From NCBI GenBank assembly GCA_025738555.1, contig JAOVFP010000019.1, positions 372,001-436,000 on the forward strand: a stretch of 64,000 nucleotides of DNA. The letters are read 5' to 3'. The stretch comes from Cyathus striatus (Eukaryota > Basidiomycota > Agaricomycetes > Agaricales > Nidulariaceae). Under the pieces are notes generated by a model. The model did no database searches. It was not told the origin of the DNA and saw only the letters and a program-made list of their open reading frames with translations. Numbering within the stretch: the stretch's first letter is position 1; every line of letters begins with the position of its first letter. A program made the position numbers and the translations under genes. Below, one piece after another: positions 48,251 through 59,159 of the stretch.

Positions 48251-51090
48251 GGAGGATCGCGAATAGCGAAACGGGGAAGAGGGAGAAGAAAGAGGCCCAG
48301 GTCCGTTCTGGGCTTCGTACATAAGTAAACCAAACGGTGGGATATTTGCCGACGGTTCTTTCCGAGATAAGATAAGATCCAATGAGGACAAATAAACAGC
48401 ACAGGAAAGTGGAGCCCGTCCTGGTCAAATTCCAAAAACCGTTAGACCGTACAACCGAAGATCTCTTCCTTCCTTCTTCCCTTCCCTCCTTCCCGCATTC
48501 TTTCCCTCCATCTCTCCCCCTTCCATTAACTTCACACAACCCAAATCCCAATCAATCAACTATCAATCACCCACACACACACACGTCCACGTCCCTACAA
48601 ATCGGCGCACAATTCCAGTTCCAATAAGCATTTGAACAAACACCCAATCCTGATTCTTAACCGGAAGGGTACCCATACAGACATACATTCAGTCATTCCA
48701 AAAATACCCAGATGATGTTACCACCCCTTGTTCTTCTTCCATGTCTTCTGACCGATGATACAGCCGGAATCACACGGGTGGTTAAAATAGAACAAAAATC
48801 AATGTTGATACTGCTACACGATGCATCAGACTATGGTAGACTGGTATCGTTTATCGTATAGTATATGCTTACAGCCTGAGGTACATACAAAAGCTCCGAT
48901 AGAACAAGATATTGTGCGGATAATGGGCCATCACTATGATGTCGTATTTTCTTCCTGAAGAGCCACATTCCTGACAATTAATATACACAAAAGGTACTGT
49001 GCGGATTAAATCACCTTCTATCACTACCTTATTAATCTACACAAAAGGCATTATGCGGGCCTTTCCACTACAAAAAAAACACAAATCGATACTGTATTAC
49101 TAGAAACGAATCACTGCGAACACTTATAAATATAATCTCAGCGGCGACAAATATCTCGAATTGAAAGTGTACGTAGGAACGATTCCGATGGTACTTTATC
49201 CCAATCCTTCCCGCGTGAACTCACAATTTTCATCCACCTTATATATTCTCCTCTTCTTTCGGAGTGAGCAAAGCCACCCCATCATAGTAACGTACGTACG
49301 GTACATAATATCCTGGCAGCCCTGCAGTATTAGATTAATCCAGACACCCACTCAAGTGATATACGATACATGTCATAACTTACAACTCACCTAAAACACA
49401 GTCGCTCTAGGAAACCTTACCCTTCAGCTTCAGTGATCACCGTACATTCCTGATCTCCCCCTCCCCCTACATCACGTACCATACTAATTCCCGCGAGTTC
49501 CTACAATTTCAATACATTAATATACACAACAAAAGGTAATATTAAGCGGAACACCGTACGTACATAACCCACATCCATGCATTCCATCCTCCTTCACAGG
49601 ATGCATTATTTCATTATTTCGTCAATCACTTCATTAATCAAATCAATAAATCAACTGATCACTCCCACGCGTCTTGAAGGTACGGATACAATCCAACGCC
49701 AAGGTACTCAAGTACCTTCCGATACAGTGTCTACTGACTCATACCATACTTCCTGCCTCCACGCGCGTGATCATCAAGTGCGTGAACTATATATTCCCGT
49801 CTTGTCCGAATCCTCTCCATTCGGAGCGTGTAGAGTACCCTACCTCTTAATAGAACATACGTACGTACGCCGGGACATGATATACTGCGTACACCTTACA
49901 TTTGCCTAGACTACTGCACTTACAAATCACGCAAAATGAAGCACACCTGAACGACAACTCGAAGACTTGAAGCCCCACACAATCCCGCGTCAGTTTCAGC
50001 ACCCATACCAGGTCCAGACATACCTCTTAGTATACCCACGAACACCCATTAATCACACCCACATCCCAGATTGAACGATCTCCCCCTCCTAGAATATCAC
50101 TGATCTACATACATGGTATTAAGAAAGTACATACCTGTCAAATCTGTCATTCGAGGAGCACATTTCGGAAGTAATATACATATCACGTTTAAAATATTGT
50201 ATGGTACACGTGTATACACTCGATGCGTGAGCACGCGTGAAATAGAACAACGGGGCAAGGAGAAGGAAGCGGGATATTTTGTCCACTCCATTCCATTCGG
50301 GTGCATTGAACTTCGTGTTTCAGAATCAGAAGTACTGCCGAGTTTAGTATATTGTAAAAGAGACTACTTACAGTGCGTCGATACGCGTGAACAACTTGCT
50401 TTTACAGTCGTAAAGATAAGAGCATTCAAAGTTACTGTACTACCTTAATCGTCGTCTTTTCTTCTTTTCCATTCAAGGAATTAGAACGCACATCTTACGA
50501 GATTTTCTTATGAGATTTTCCGATTGTTCTAGGTAGCACTAAACACCAAGATTAATTCTTATCCCTCAAAATATACGGGTCGTACATATTAGCGAGATTC
50601 TGATTGTTCTAGGTACGAATCAGATAGCTATCATCTCGAAATTCATACACCCTCAATTCAGCCGCACAAGTATACATAGGTATGCTACATTGCACGAGTC
50701 GAAGACCCACGCCATCCTACTCCCGTGCAAGATGGCATCCGTCTGATACCCCCTAATTGAATGATTCCCCTCCCAGTCCAAGAACATCAGCGATGTACAT
50801 GTTTATTTGTCACTCGAAGACATTTCGGAACTTATAACTGCGACTCGTATAGACTATACTTCTGATACGTTGATACGCGTGAAAAAGAAGTATATATGAC
50901 TTGTACATGGCACGAGTTCCAGCCTCCAAGTTCAAGTCATCTGCATTGCGTTCGGGGCGGGCAATGTAGCTGGTAGTTCGAGGAGTGCATTACGTGTGTT
51001 GTTTCGAAAGGAAGGAATTAGATGTTCTCTGGATAGTTCTTGAGGAATTTTTTATAACGCTGCAAAAATTCAATTTATATATAAATTTCG
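48250..51090 (+). repeat. Degenerate repeat region, block 2
   Basis: Direct, gapped homology to 41340-44250 (for example CAAAAGCTCCGATAGAACA at 48890 and 42194) and, at 50890-51090, to 45490-45715. Carries the same GATCTCCCCC and CGCGTGAAC motifs. No gene supported. Confidence 0.6.
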
Positions 51091-51092
51091 AA

Positions 51093-51195
51093 TTCGAGTA
51101 CGGGGAATCAAACCCCGAGCTACCGCGATGCTACTTTCTTTAACTGCCTTAATACCTATGAAAGGCGGTAATGTTAGCCGTTACACCATACTCGA
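51093..51195 (-). tRNA. tRNA-Glu (anticodon UUC) with a 31-nt intron
   Basis: Same mature sequence plan as 32699-32795: acceptor TCGAGTA/TACTCGA, anticodon loop with TTC, T-arm CGGGG-TTTGATT-CCCCG. The intron (51128-51158) differs strongly in sequence and length from that of the other copy. Confidence 0.92.
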
Positions 51196-52049
51196 TGTTT
51201 GCTGTGGGTTGGCTGTGGGTAGCTAGAAATTCCTTTGACCGAAATATATATATCAGCGACACAAAGCAGACTAGTATAGACGAAAGAAATTCTCCCCTCA
51301 ACCTCCGTTTACCTTATTTCTTATCCCATTAAGCCACACACATTGATCTATCTCACCACCCAGCCGGATTCGGTGCTTTTTCCTCGCATAATTATGCCAT
51401 CCGTCTCGAGGATATCATTTCGGGGGATATAAATACGCAGTCGTGCATTGAGTTGAGTTTTAAAAAAGGAGGATCAAGTAGGATCATGCGATGCACACTT
51501 GGATGGACCCGGTGAGTTCCACCAATCACCAATCTTCTGTTATGTCTTTGAAAGTGTCCGACGGAATGAGGCTGACATGGTGATTTTTTGTGCATTTTGT
51601 AGCTTGATGTACAGCGCGCTCTGATAGTTATAAGTCCAGAGACAGAATGCTTCGCAGGCCGAGGTTGTTCTCTATGAGCTCTAGCTGTATTACGGGCATA
51701 ACAACCTGGTCGTCCATGTGTTACACTGTTACCAGGATCGAACAGGGACAAGTTGTATATACTTACAAAGGTTGTATAGCTCCAGACTCCGAACTGTTGG
51801 AGGTTTATTTATGTAAACTTACGCACGAGTAGCAATCATGCTGTATTTTTTTAATGGCACTTGTAAGGCGGTCTTCATCTAGCATTAGTTGTTTTCCATG
51901 ATGCTGCTGCTTATGGATTATCATCAAGGTTAACAAATCGTTAATCGCAATTCAGATTTCTGAAAATTAACTATTCGCACAGGTACAATTCACCATCCAA
52001 CCTGGTCATACACGAGATTCCCATACAAGTCCTCGACTCGTACATACCA

Positions 52050-52648
52050 CTAGTCCTCAACCTTCCTGAAGAACCAAGCTTGAGAAGGATCTTCATCACG
52101 CAAAGAGCGCAAAGCAATCTATACACATCATGAAAATACATGCACATTTAATGCAGAATAATCACGTAAACTTACCCTGGGAGGGAAAGTGAGCTCCATA
52201 GCCAACTCAACAGCAAACTCACGGCCGTCAACGGGACCCCCAGGGACAACAATACTGGATAATAATTTAGCAATAATTTCATTTTGCTAGATACAACAAA
52301 GAGGCTTACCGGAATCGACCAGATACACTTGAAGGCCGAATACGCCATTCGAAAGGATCACGTTTGGAGACAAGATGATTGTTCTCATGTATCTCTTTAT
52401 CTATGGGAGCAAGGAAATACTCCCTGTCGCCTTTGTTCTGAATAGTATAGTTCCCATCAGAAGTTTCCTCCACAATCCACTAAAAATCGGCTTTAGTGAG
52501 CTATGAAACAGGTTGTAAGGACTGGAATTGAACGCACTGTTTGATCAGACTGGATAAGGACGGCGAGGCTCTTCTCTTCGTTATTTTGGAATGTGAGAAC
52601 TTGTACTTCGGTCTTTTCGATGAAATAGGTTCCATTTGGGATAGCCAT
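52050..52648 (-). CDS. Small beta-trefoil-like protein (possible I66/mycocypin-type inhibitor), copy C, intact
   Basis: Exons 52538-52648, 52310-52479, 52176-52254 and 52050-52118 give 142 aa; exon lengths equal those of copy B. Landmarks are MAIPNGTYFIEKTE, DGNYTIQNKG, NHLVSKRDPFEWRIRPSS, VVPGGPVDGREF, and QAWFFRKVED followed by TAG. There is no signal peptide or membrane segment, so a cytosolic product is expected. This is the reference copy for the family in this window. It lies in an approximately 2-kb block duplicated in inverted orientation at 30.0-32.8 kb, including the tRNA-Glu downstream. Fold and inhibitor role are inferred, not proven by a diagnostic motif. Confidence 0.75.
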
Positions 52649-52729
52649 TGCGTAGTAGTTGTAAATGTTTCAGAGAAGAAGGTTTGAAATCAGGGTGTGG
52701 GTTGGATATTCGGCGCGCTATTTTCCTTG

Positions 52730-52746
52730 CTTAAATACCTGGAGGT
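52730..52746 (-). promoter_or_regulatory. Conserved promoter box plus TATA of copy C
   Basis: ACCTCCAGGTATTTAAG on the minus strand, 89 bp upstream of the start, identical to the block of copy B. Confidence 0.55.
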
Positions 52747-52859
52747 TGATCGTTTGTGGAAGAACGTAAGCTAAGTAGGCGTGAATCGGATTGTTCATCC
52801 TGTCATTGTCACTTTGGACCTCATCATGGTGTGTGTAACTTTAGCAGACATTAGTACAG

Positions 52860-53835
52860 AAGCAAGTACAAATTGTAGAATCTACCTCACAGGTAGTGAA
52901 GGGTACACATTTGATTGTGTTCTTTGATGAATGATCCTGGATTTCTTAATCTTATTATCATGCGATATGATGTGAATTAGGTTAAAAAGAGTCAGCTGGA
53001 TGAGGAGAGTAGTATAAAAGCTTACATGTGCATCCTTATCGTAACGGATGGTTGAAAGTACCCTAATTTCAGCTCCATTAGTATGCGTGTGACGCCATCG
53101 TGATCTGGGGAGACGAACGCCGCCGCCGCAGGCGCAAGTATTTTCACCGCACTATGTTGATGTTGACGTAGAGTGACCAAAATGAAATAAGTATATCAAC
53201 TCCACGGAAAAGTGCGTTGGATAGTCAGGTATTCAGAATACCATTGGTGTAGTAGTATGTAGTTTAACATGAATCAATCACAAGTCCTGGGTGTTGGACA
53301 GTCTTGACTTTTTCTCGTGATGAAGCTTGTTGAAGCGTAATGGAAGCGATGAGCTATAACCTCTGAGATCTGAGGAAAGCTTTACGAAATGCCTGCGTGG
53401 TATGGAGCAACAAGAGCTCCGGGGTTAAACTGACAAGCACAGGAGACCTCACTATACCAATGAAGAATGTGCGAGTCGGTGTAGACATAACAAAGACGTG
53501 AGCCTGAACTTGCAGAGCGAGCAAATTCGGAACTCTTTACGTATTGCAAGAGTTGTCGATAAAACCCACAGGGCATATGCGTCAGAAAACGCCTTCCCAA
53601 AACAGAGATCAAGAACGGGAGCCATGATTGAGCAAAGGCCAGGATGTATTCTCACTAGTACTGTCAGCGTTACGGTGCCAATCCCAAGCCAGCCCTGTCA
53701 GGCTTTCGAGTGTGCGTTGAGATCGCTAAGTATTGTGCACATGGAAGCTGGAAGCAGAGGCGATTGGCTGATCAATGCGATGTTGGAACATTGCAGTGTG
53801 CGTTACTCGAATTTTCTCACGATATGTACCCCTTA
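52860..53835. other. Duplicated upstream region of copy C
   Basis: Homologous to about 56090-57300 upstream of copy D (for example ACCCACAGGGCATATGCGTC against ACCCACAAGGCATATGCGTC). No gene supported. Confidence 0.45.
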
Positions 53836-53945
53836 CCTGCTTATGGATGGTGTGCCTCAAAAACCCACAATGGACACTGTTCACCACCGCACTGGAGTTT
53901 CCCTTCCTCTGCCTTGTCAGTGCGAAACCTTGAGTCGGCCTTCGT
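53836..53945 (+). pseudogene. Fragment of the F-box/LRR gene
   Basis: About 110 bp matching the coding strand of 35470-35590 in exon 4 of the F-box/LRR gene: TATGGATGGTGTGCCTCAAA, CACCGCACTGGA, TTTCCCTTC, CTGCCTTGTCAGTGCG. Frame is not maintained. It ends exactly where the repeat block at 53945 starts. Confidence 0.6.
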
Positions 53946-55200
53946 ATGCTACACCCATGCATTCCAGACATACCTCAACCACCATACATTAATTCATTAA
54001 TCGTTCAATCTCTTAATTAATCAATTAATCACAAATCACAAATCACCCAAATCAACTGATCTCCCCCACTTCCGCGTGTCTCGAGGTTGACATCGGATAC
54101 AATGTCAAGTACCTTCCTCTGACTCATACCAAACTTAACTTACTTACTTGCATCCGCGCGTGAACACTACACGAAGAACAATGAAAGAGTCGCAGAGCGG
54201 AAGTACGCGAGTAATATGTTCACATGTTGCCCGCTCCTCTCCTCTCCATTCGGAGCGTATAAAGTTTGTACCCTCTTATTAACTTAGAACGTACGCATGC
54301 CGGTACATACAATATTGCGCTATACATGCAGGACAGATCCATATGCCTCTAGAATATCTCTAGACCCAATGAAACCTTACTGAAAACTCCTTCTCTTACC
54401 TTACAAGCACCCAACAAATCATCCACAACTAAAGAATGAGTAGGTCTTGTATACTGCTCGCGAGTCGAAGCCCGACACTACCCGCTCCAGGGCTAGATTT
54501 GCGTCTGGCCACCCACAAACAATTGTTAGCTATTAAACACTTTCCAAATTGAACAATCGTCCAAAAGCATCACTGGTCGACATAGCTGTCAGTGCTTAAG
54601 CGTTGACACTCGAGGACATCTCAGAAGTAATGCCGAGTTTACATCCCTGCGACTCACACAGGGTATACTTCTGGTACGTTGGTACGCGTGAAAAGAACAA
54701 CATCGTGTACTTGCAACGAGGAACACTTCTAACAAGGAGCTGCACGACGATCCATTCCTAGCCTGTACATTGTCTTCTCCACTCCATTCGGGGGCGCAAA
54801 GCTGTGCTTGGAACTTACGTTCTTCGTATTTTCAGAGGGGGCATGATTCCTACATCATCACAAATTATACCATGTGGTATGACAACCCGACACCCCAGAA
54901 GAATCCCACAAGATTCGTTGTTCTTCAAGCAATACGTGATACAGCAACAGCGTACTACTTTACCAATGATTGAAATTTAATTGATTCAGTGAAATGAAAG
55001 TTCTGCGCTTGGTCATTCTTGCAAACGCTATGCATGGCAACATATACAAATGGCCGATGGTAGGTATTCCAAATGTACCAAAGGCTCCCCCATCCCAAAT
55101 GTGGGTCAAACATTACTGATTTCAGACACACCTGCAGGCTAATACTCGAAGATATTTCAGAAGTACTACCGAGTTTACTATACTCCTGTGACTTCATCTG
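53945..55200 (+). repeat. Degenerate repeat region, block 3
   Basis: Starts CCCATGCATTCCAGACATAC and matches 43600-45300 with gaps. Where this block keeps CpG (CTGCACGACGATCC at 54740) block 1 has TpG or CpA (CTGTACAATGACTT at 45001). Non-coding. Confidence 0.6.
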
Positions 55201-55309
55201 AGGTTCAACCAATTGTTAACCACAATTCAAATTTACTATTCACACTGGTACAATTTAGAATAACCATCAAACCTGGTCATACACGAGAAGTCTAAGACTG
55301 GTACAGAGT

Positions 55310-55911
55310 CTAGTCCCCAATCCTCCTGAAGAACCAAGCTTGAGAAGAATCTTCATCATGTAAAGTGCGCAAAGCAGTCTATACACATCATAAAAATCCA
55401 CTAATTAGATGCTTATTATGTAAAAGAATTATATAAACTCACCCTGCGAGGGAAAATGAGCTCAAGAGCCATATCAGCAGCATACTCATGGCCTGCAACA
55501 GGACCCCCGGGACAATAATGCTGGATAATAATTCAGCGATAGTTTCCTTTTTCTAGATATAACAAATAGGCTTACTGGAATTTATCCGAGTCATCTGAAG
55601 GCTGAATACGCCATTCGAAGTAATTACGTTTAGACATCAGGTGATTATTCTCATATAACTCTTTTTCTTCGGGAGCAAGGAAGTATCCTTCATCTTTGTT
55701 TTGAATGGTATAGTTCCCATTAGAAGCTTTCGTTACAATCCACTAGAAATTGGTTTCAGTAAGCCGTGAAACAAGTTGTAAGTACTGGAATTGAACGCAC
55801 TCCTTGACCAGACCGGATGACGATGGCGAGGCTCCTCTCTTCGTTTCCTTGGAATGTGAGAACCTCATTTTCATTCTTTTCGATGAAATATGTTCCATTT
55901 GGGATTACCAT
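55310..55911 (-). pseudogene. Inhibitor-like copy D, frameshifted in exon 3
   Basis: Exons 55801-55911, 55576-55742, 55443-55520 and 55310-55378 in the same arrangement as copy C. Exons 1, 2 and 4 are open (MVIPNGTYFIEKNE, NGNYTIQNKDEGYFLAP, FEWRIQPSDD, QAWFFRRIGD). In exon 3 the family motif PGGPV is broken because a G run has five instead of six bases (55503-55507 as C on the plus strand), which shifts the frame. The remaining codons still encode GHEYAADMALELIF in the old frame. The lesion is recent or a sequencing error. The whole unit with its upstream region is a tandem duplicate of copy C. Confidence 0.7.
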
Positions 55912-55995
55912 TGCGTAGTAGTTGTGAATGTTTCAGAAGAGTTTAGAAATCAAATGTAGGTTGAATCTTCGACGCACTCTTTTCCTTGTTTAAAC

Positions 55996-56005
55996 ACCTG
56001 GAGGT
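55996..56005 (-). promoter_or_regulatory. Conserved promoter box of copy D
   Basis: ACCTCCAGGT is kept, but the adjacent TATA reads GTTTAAAC instead of ATTTAAG. Confidence 0.45.
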
Positions 56006-56089
56006 CGACCATTTGTGGAAGGACGTAAGTAGGCGTGAATCGGATCCTAGAGTCCTAGACCATTCAACCCGTCATTTCAAATTTGTCAT

Positions 56090-58080
56090 GGTCAAGTCGT
56101 GGTGTGCGGAACTTAAGCAGAACTTTACGACGGAAGCGAGCACGAGTAGTCAAAGCTACCCCACAGGTACTGGAAGGCACGCATTTGATTCTATTTGATT
56201 ATGTTCTTTGATGAGCGGTCCTGAATTTTTTAATCTTATTATCCTCCATAGCATGTGATATGATAGGAATTAAGTTAATAAGAGTCAGCTGGATGCGGAG
56301 AGTAGTGTAAAGAAGCTTACAGATAACACACCCTTGCATACAATTTGCATAGTATTTGATGTGCATCCTGATTCCGTATCGTAACCGATGGTTGAAAAGA
56401 CTCAAGTATTTATCACCACACTATACTGGCGACCGAAGTGGAAATGAAATACATCGATTCCGCGGAAAAACGTATGTTGGGGAATCAGGTGTTCAGAAAA
56501 TTGGTTGTTTACATTCTAATGCTCTACAGTATTCGGTACGACAAGAAGTTGAAGAGATAAGGAATGGTGCTCACTCACATTGCCTATGCGTAGTCTCAGA
56601 TTTTTTCGGGCGACTCAGACATCAGACAGCCAAATATTAATCATGACGGAATGCATGAGAACTAGAAATAATACCGAGGGCGTTAATACAATAAAGATGT
56701 AAAGCAGCTGTTGAAGCGTTGTTCTAATAAACTGTATCTTGTGAAATGTGTCATTAACTAAAATGGTCGGAAACGATCGGTTGGTGTGAAGAGTGTCGGG
56801 AATACAGAACACATTGAAGCTATGAGAAGGAATGGTGAATGTTTAAGTACTAGACAGTGTTGGTGCGAGTCTTTTTGTGTACTCAGTGATATCCTAGTGT
56901 ATGTTCTAGTATCAGCGACACGAAGAGTTCGGCTGCTGTGATGAGCACTTATAGCCTATAGCAAGACGGTGTAACAGAAGTGTAGTAGACAAGTCCTGGG
57001 CGCTGGGAGTCATTACTAGACTATTTTTCTCACAAGACAGACATTAAGTTGAACCCACAAGGCATATGCGTCGGGAAAATGCTTTGGTATAACCGAGATG
57101 AATAAGAACGGGAACCATAGGTAGTCTAAGCAGCAGTCGCACGCAATCCAACAGTGGGGGGTTATGGCCAGCTGTAGGTTGTCCGGCAGTGCCCATGATC
57201 GCTTTATTCACCTATGGATATTAGTTTATATTTGTGTTAAGTATCGAGCACATGAAGGCGATTGGCAATGGGGTGGGCATCTTAGGCTCGAGGGCAGTGT
57301 TGGAGACAATTGCCATTGGGAGCTCAGACAAGCTCAGGCTCAGAGATCAAGCGCCCAGGCTACTTAGCTAAGCTAGCATTCTCACGGCGCACGCTAAGTA
57401 CCTCAAAAGATCCCCCTCACCAACAACTTTAGCTGCTCACTGGCACTGTCAGCCTCCAACATCCGATCCTCCTACATACCTCGAGATCAGATTTCCAGCG
57501 CTGGAGAAAGTAGATCATATATTTGAACTATGATGGACTGAGAACTTTCGGACTGTATCGTAGCATGCAATAGATGTACTGACCATTTAGCTGCAGTCTG
57601 ATTCAAAATGAGTACCCAAATATTCCTTGAAGAGAACTTTATTGTGTGTGGGAGGGGCGAAATTCTTAAGATGTTCTTCACAGTCCAGACTTCAGATTCC
57701 AAAATTCATCATAAAATCTCCGCAAAAATACTACCACTACCAAGTTGGTATTCATACCAAACTTATCACTCAAGTTTAAAATACACGAACAAACTGGAAA
57801 TTTGAATTCAAACTTCAAATTTACATTCTTCATGAGTCACAGGCATTTCATTGCATACTTCCTGTTGACACCTGGTCATACATATCTTTCTCACAATTCT
57901 CCTAGTCCACAGACCGCATACACCAAGTTTGATTTTCGAGCTGCAAAGATTAGGGGAAATCAAACATGCACTCTTGGCAAAACGAAACGATTGGCGGTTG
58001 AACAAAACATCTTCCCATGGAAACAAAAGAAAGGACGCGATCTCGTTACGAGCGTACCTCGGTATATATGATCAATAAGA
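56090..58080. other. Intergenic, partly duplicated
   Basis: Left part duplicates the upstream region of copy C. No further gene is supported up to copy E. Confidence 0.4.
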
Positions 58081-58116
58081 AGTTTAGCCTCAAAGAATAG
58101 AATTATAAAACCTCAC

Positions 58117-58610
58117 CTGTGGGGGATACACGCAGATAAGAGCCACATCAGCAGCAAACTCTTGTCCACTGACAGGTCCACCTGGAACAACAATGCTACA
58201 AGAGAATTGGTAAGTCACTGGTTTTCTTACATGACACATTGAAACGGCGTGCTGATATAAATTTGGTTCTGGACTCTGTTGAATACGTCATTCGAAGGGA
58301 TCGCTTTTGCTGACAAGAGGAGTGTTCGAATACATCTCTTTGGCTACGGGAGCAAGGAAAAATCTCCTGGGACCATTGTTTCGAATGTGGTAGTTCCCAT
58401 TGGGACATTTCGTTGAGGTCCACTAGTAATAATTCGCATCAATAAACGATGCGTTAGCATAAGTAACGAGAATTAACACTATATACCTATTCTGGGCTGA
58501 TTTAAATTCTAATGGAACAACGATAATCTTCGAAGTTGTCCGGGAGTATGAGAGTACGAATTGGACTTGGGGTCCTTTGAAATATTGTAGATTCCATCTG
58601 GGAAAGACAT
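58117..58610 (-). pseudogene. Inhibitor-like copy E, decayed
   Basis: Begins MSFPDGIYNISK, then one missing base near 58574 moves the homology to another frame (VVPLEFKSAQN). Exon 2 retains NGNYHIRNNG and LVSKSDPFE, but the conserved Trp codon is TGA. Exon 3 keeps IVVPGGPVSGQEFAADVAL. No convincing exon 4. At least two lesions make it a pseudogene. Confidence 0.7.
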
Positions 58611-58699
58611 TATTCGTATATGTCGTTGTGATCAGTTTAGAGATGTTTAAGAGCGAAATTGTAGGTTGGTTGTTCAATGTGATTTTTGGTTGTTTAAAT

Positions 58700-58709
58700 A
58701 CCTGGAGGT
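58700..58709 (-). promoter_or_regulatory. Conserved promoter box of copy E
   Basis: ACCTCCAGGT followed by ATTTAAA, 90 bp upstream of the start, although the gene itself is broken. Confidence 0.45.
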
Positions 58710-58968
58710 CCACCAATTGGGAAATAACGTAAGTAAGCAAGAGAAGTACGTAGCTGTTGACTCAACTTGTACAAAGTGATGGTGAGTCCGACTCAGCTGC
58801 GATACTTGTTATCGATGGCGCGTTCTGTAATACAAGCAGTGCTCTACTTCTATAATGTCAAAAGGTTTGTAGGGGACGATGCGGTGGGCATCGGGGGCTC
58901 ATAAGTTTTGAGTGCTAGAACCTATACTGTATCAATTCGAATAGATCGTCAGTCACGCGTCACGGACC

Positions 58969-59154
58969 ATTAGCTAAGCTACCGGTCAACCCGAGCGCAG
59001 CCGGGCAAAACCGGTCGCAGCGTCCAACAAAAGCGGCAAACAGAGGCAAGCAGAAGTTTTTCTGCTGCTCTGCTGCTCACCACATTGACGCCGTATCACA
59101 CAAGCCAATTCACTCACTCAATCAGTAGTTCCCTGACCTGTAGTTATTTTCTTT
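58969..59154 (+). repeat. Left direct repeat (A1) of the Ngaro-type element
   Basis: 186 bp starting ATTAGCTAAGCTACCGGTC. It differs from the right copy at about six positions, all transitions, several at CpG. Confidence 0.88.
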
Positions 59155-59159
59155 GATAT

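Noticed and set aside
57365..57380. TTAGCTAAGCTAG resembling the start of the Ngaro repeats
   Set aside because: Only about 11 bases, a short palindrome; the following sequence is unrelated.
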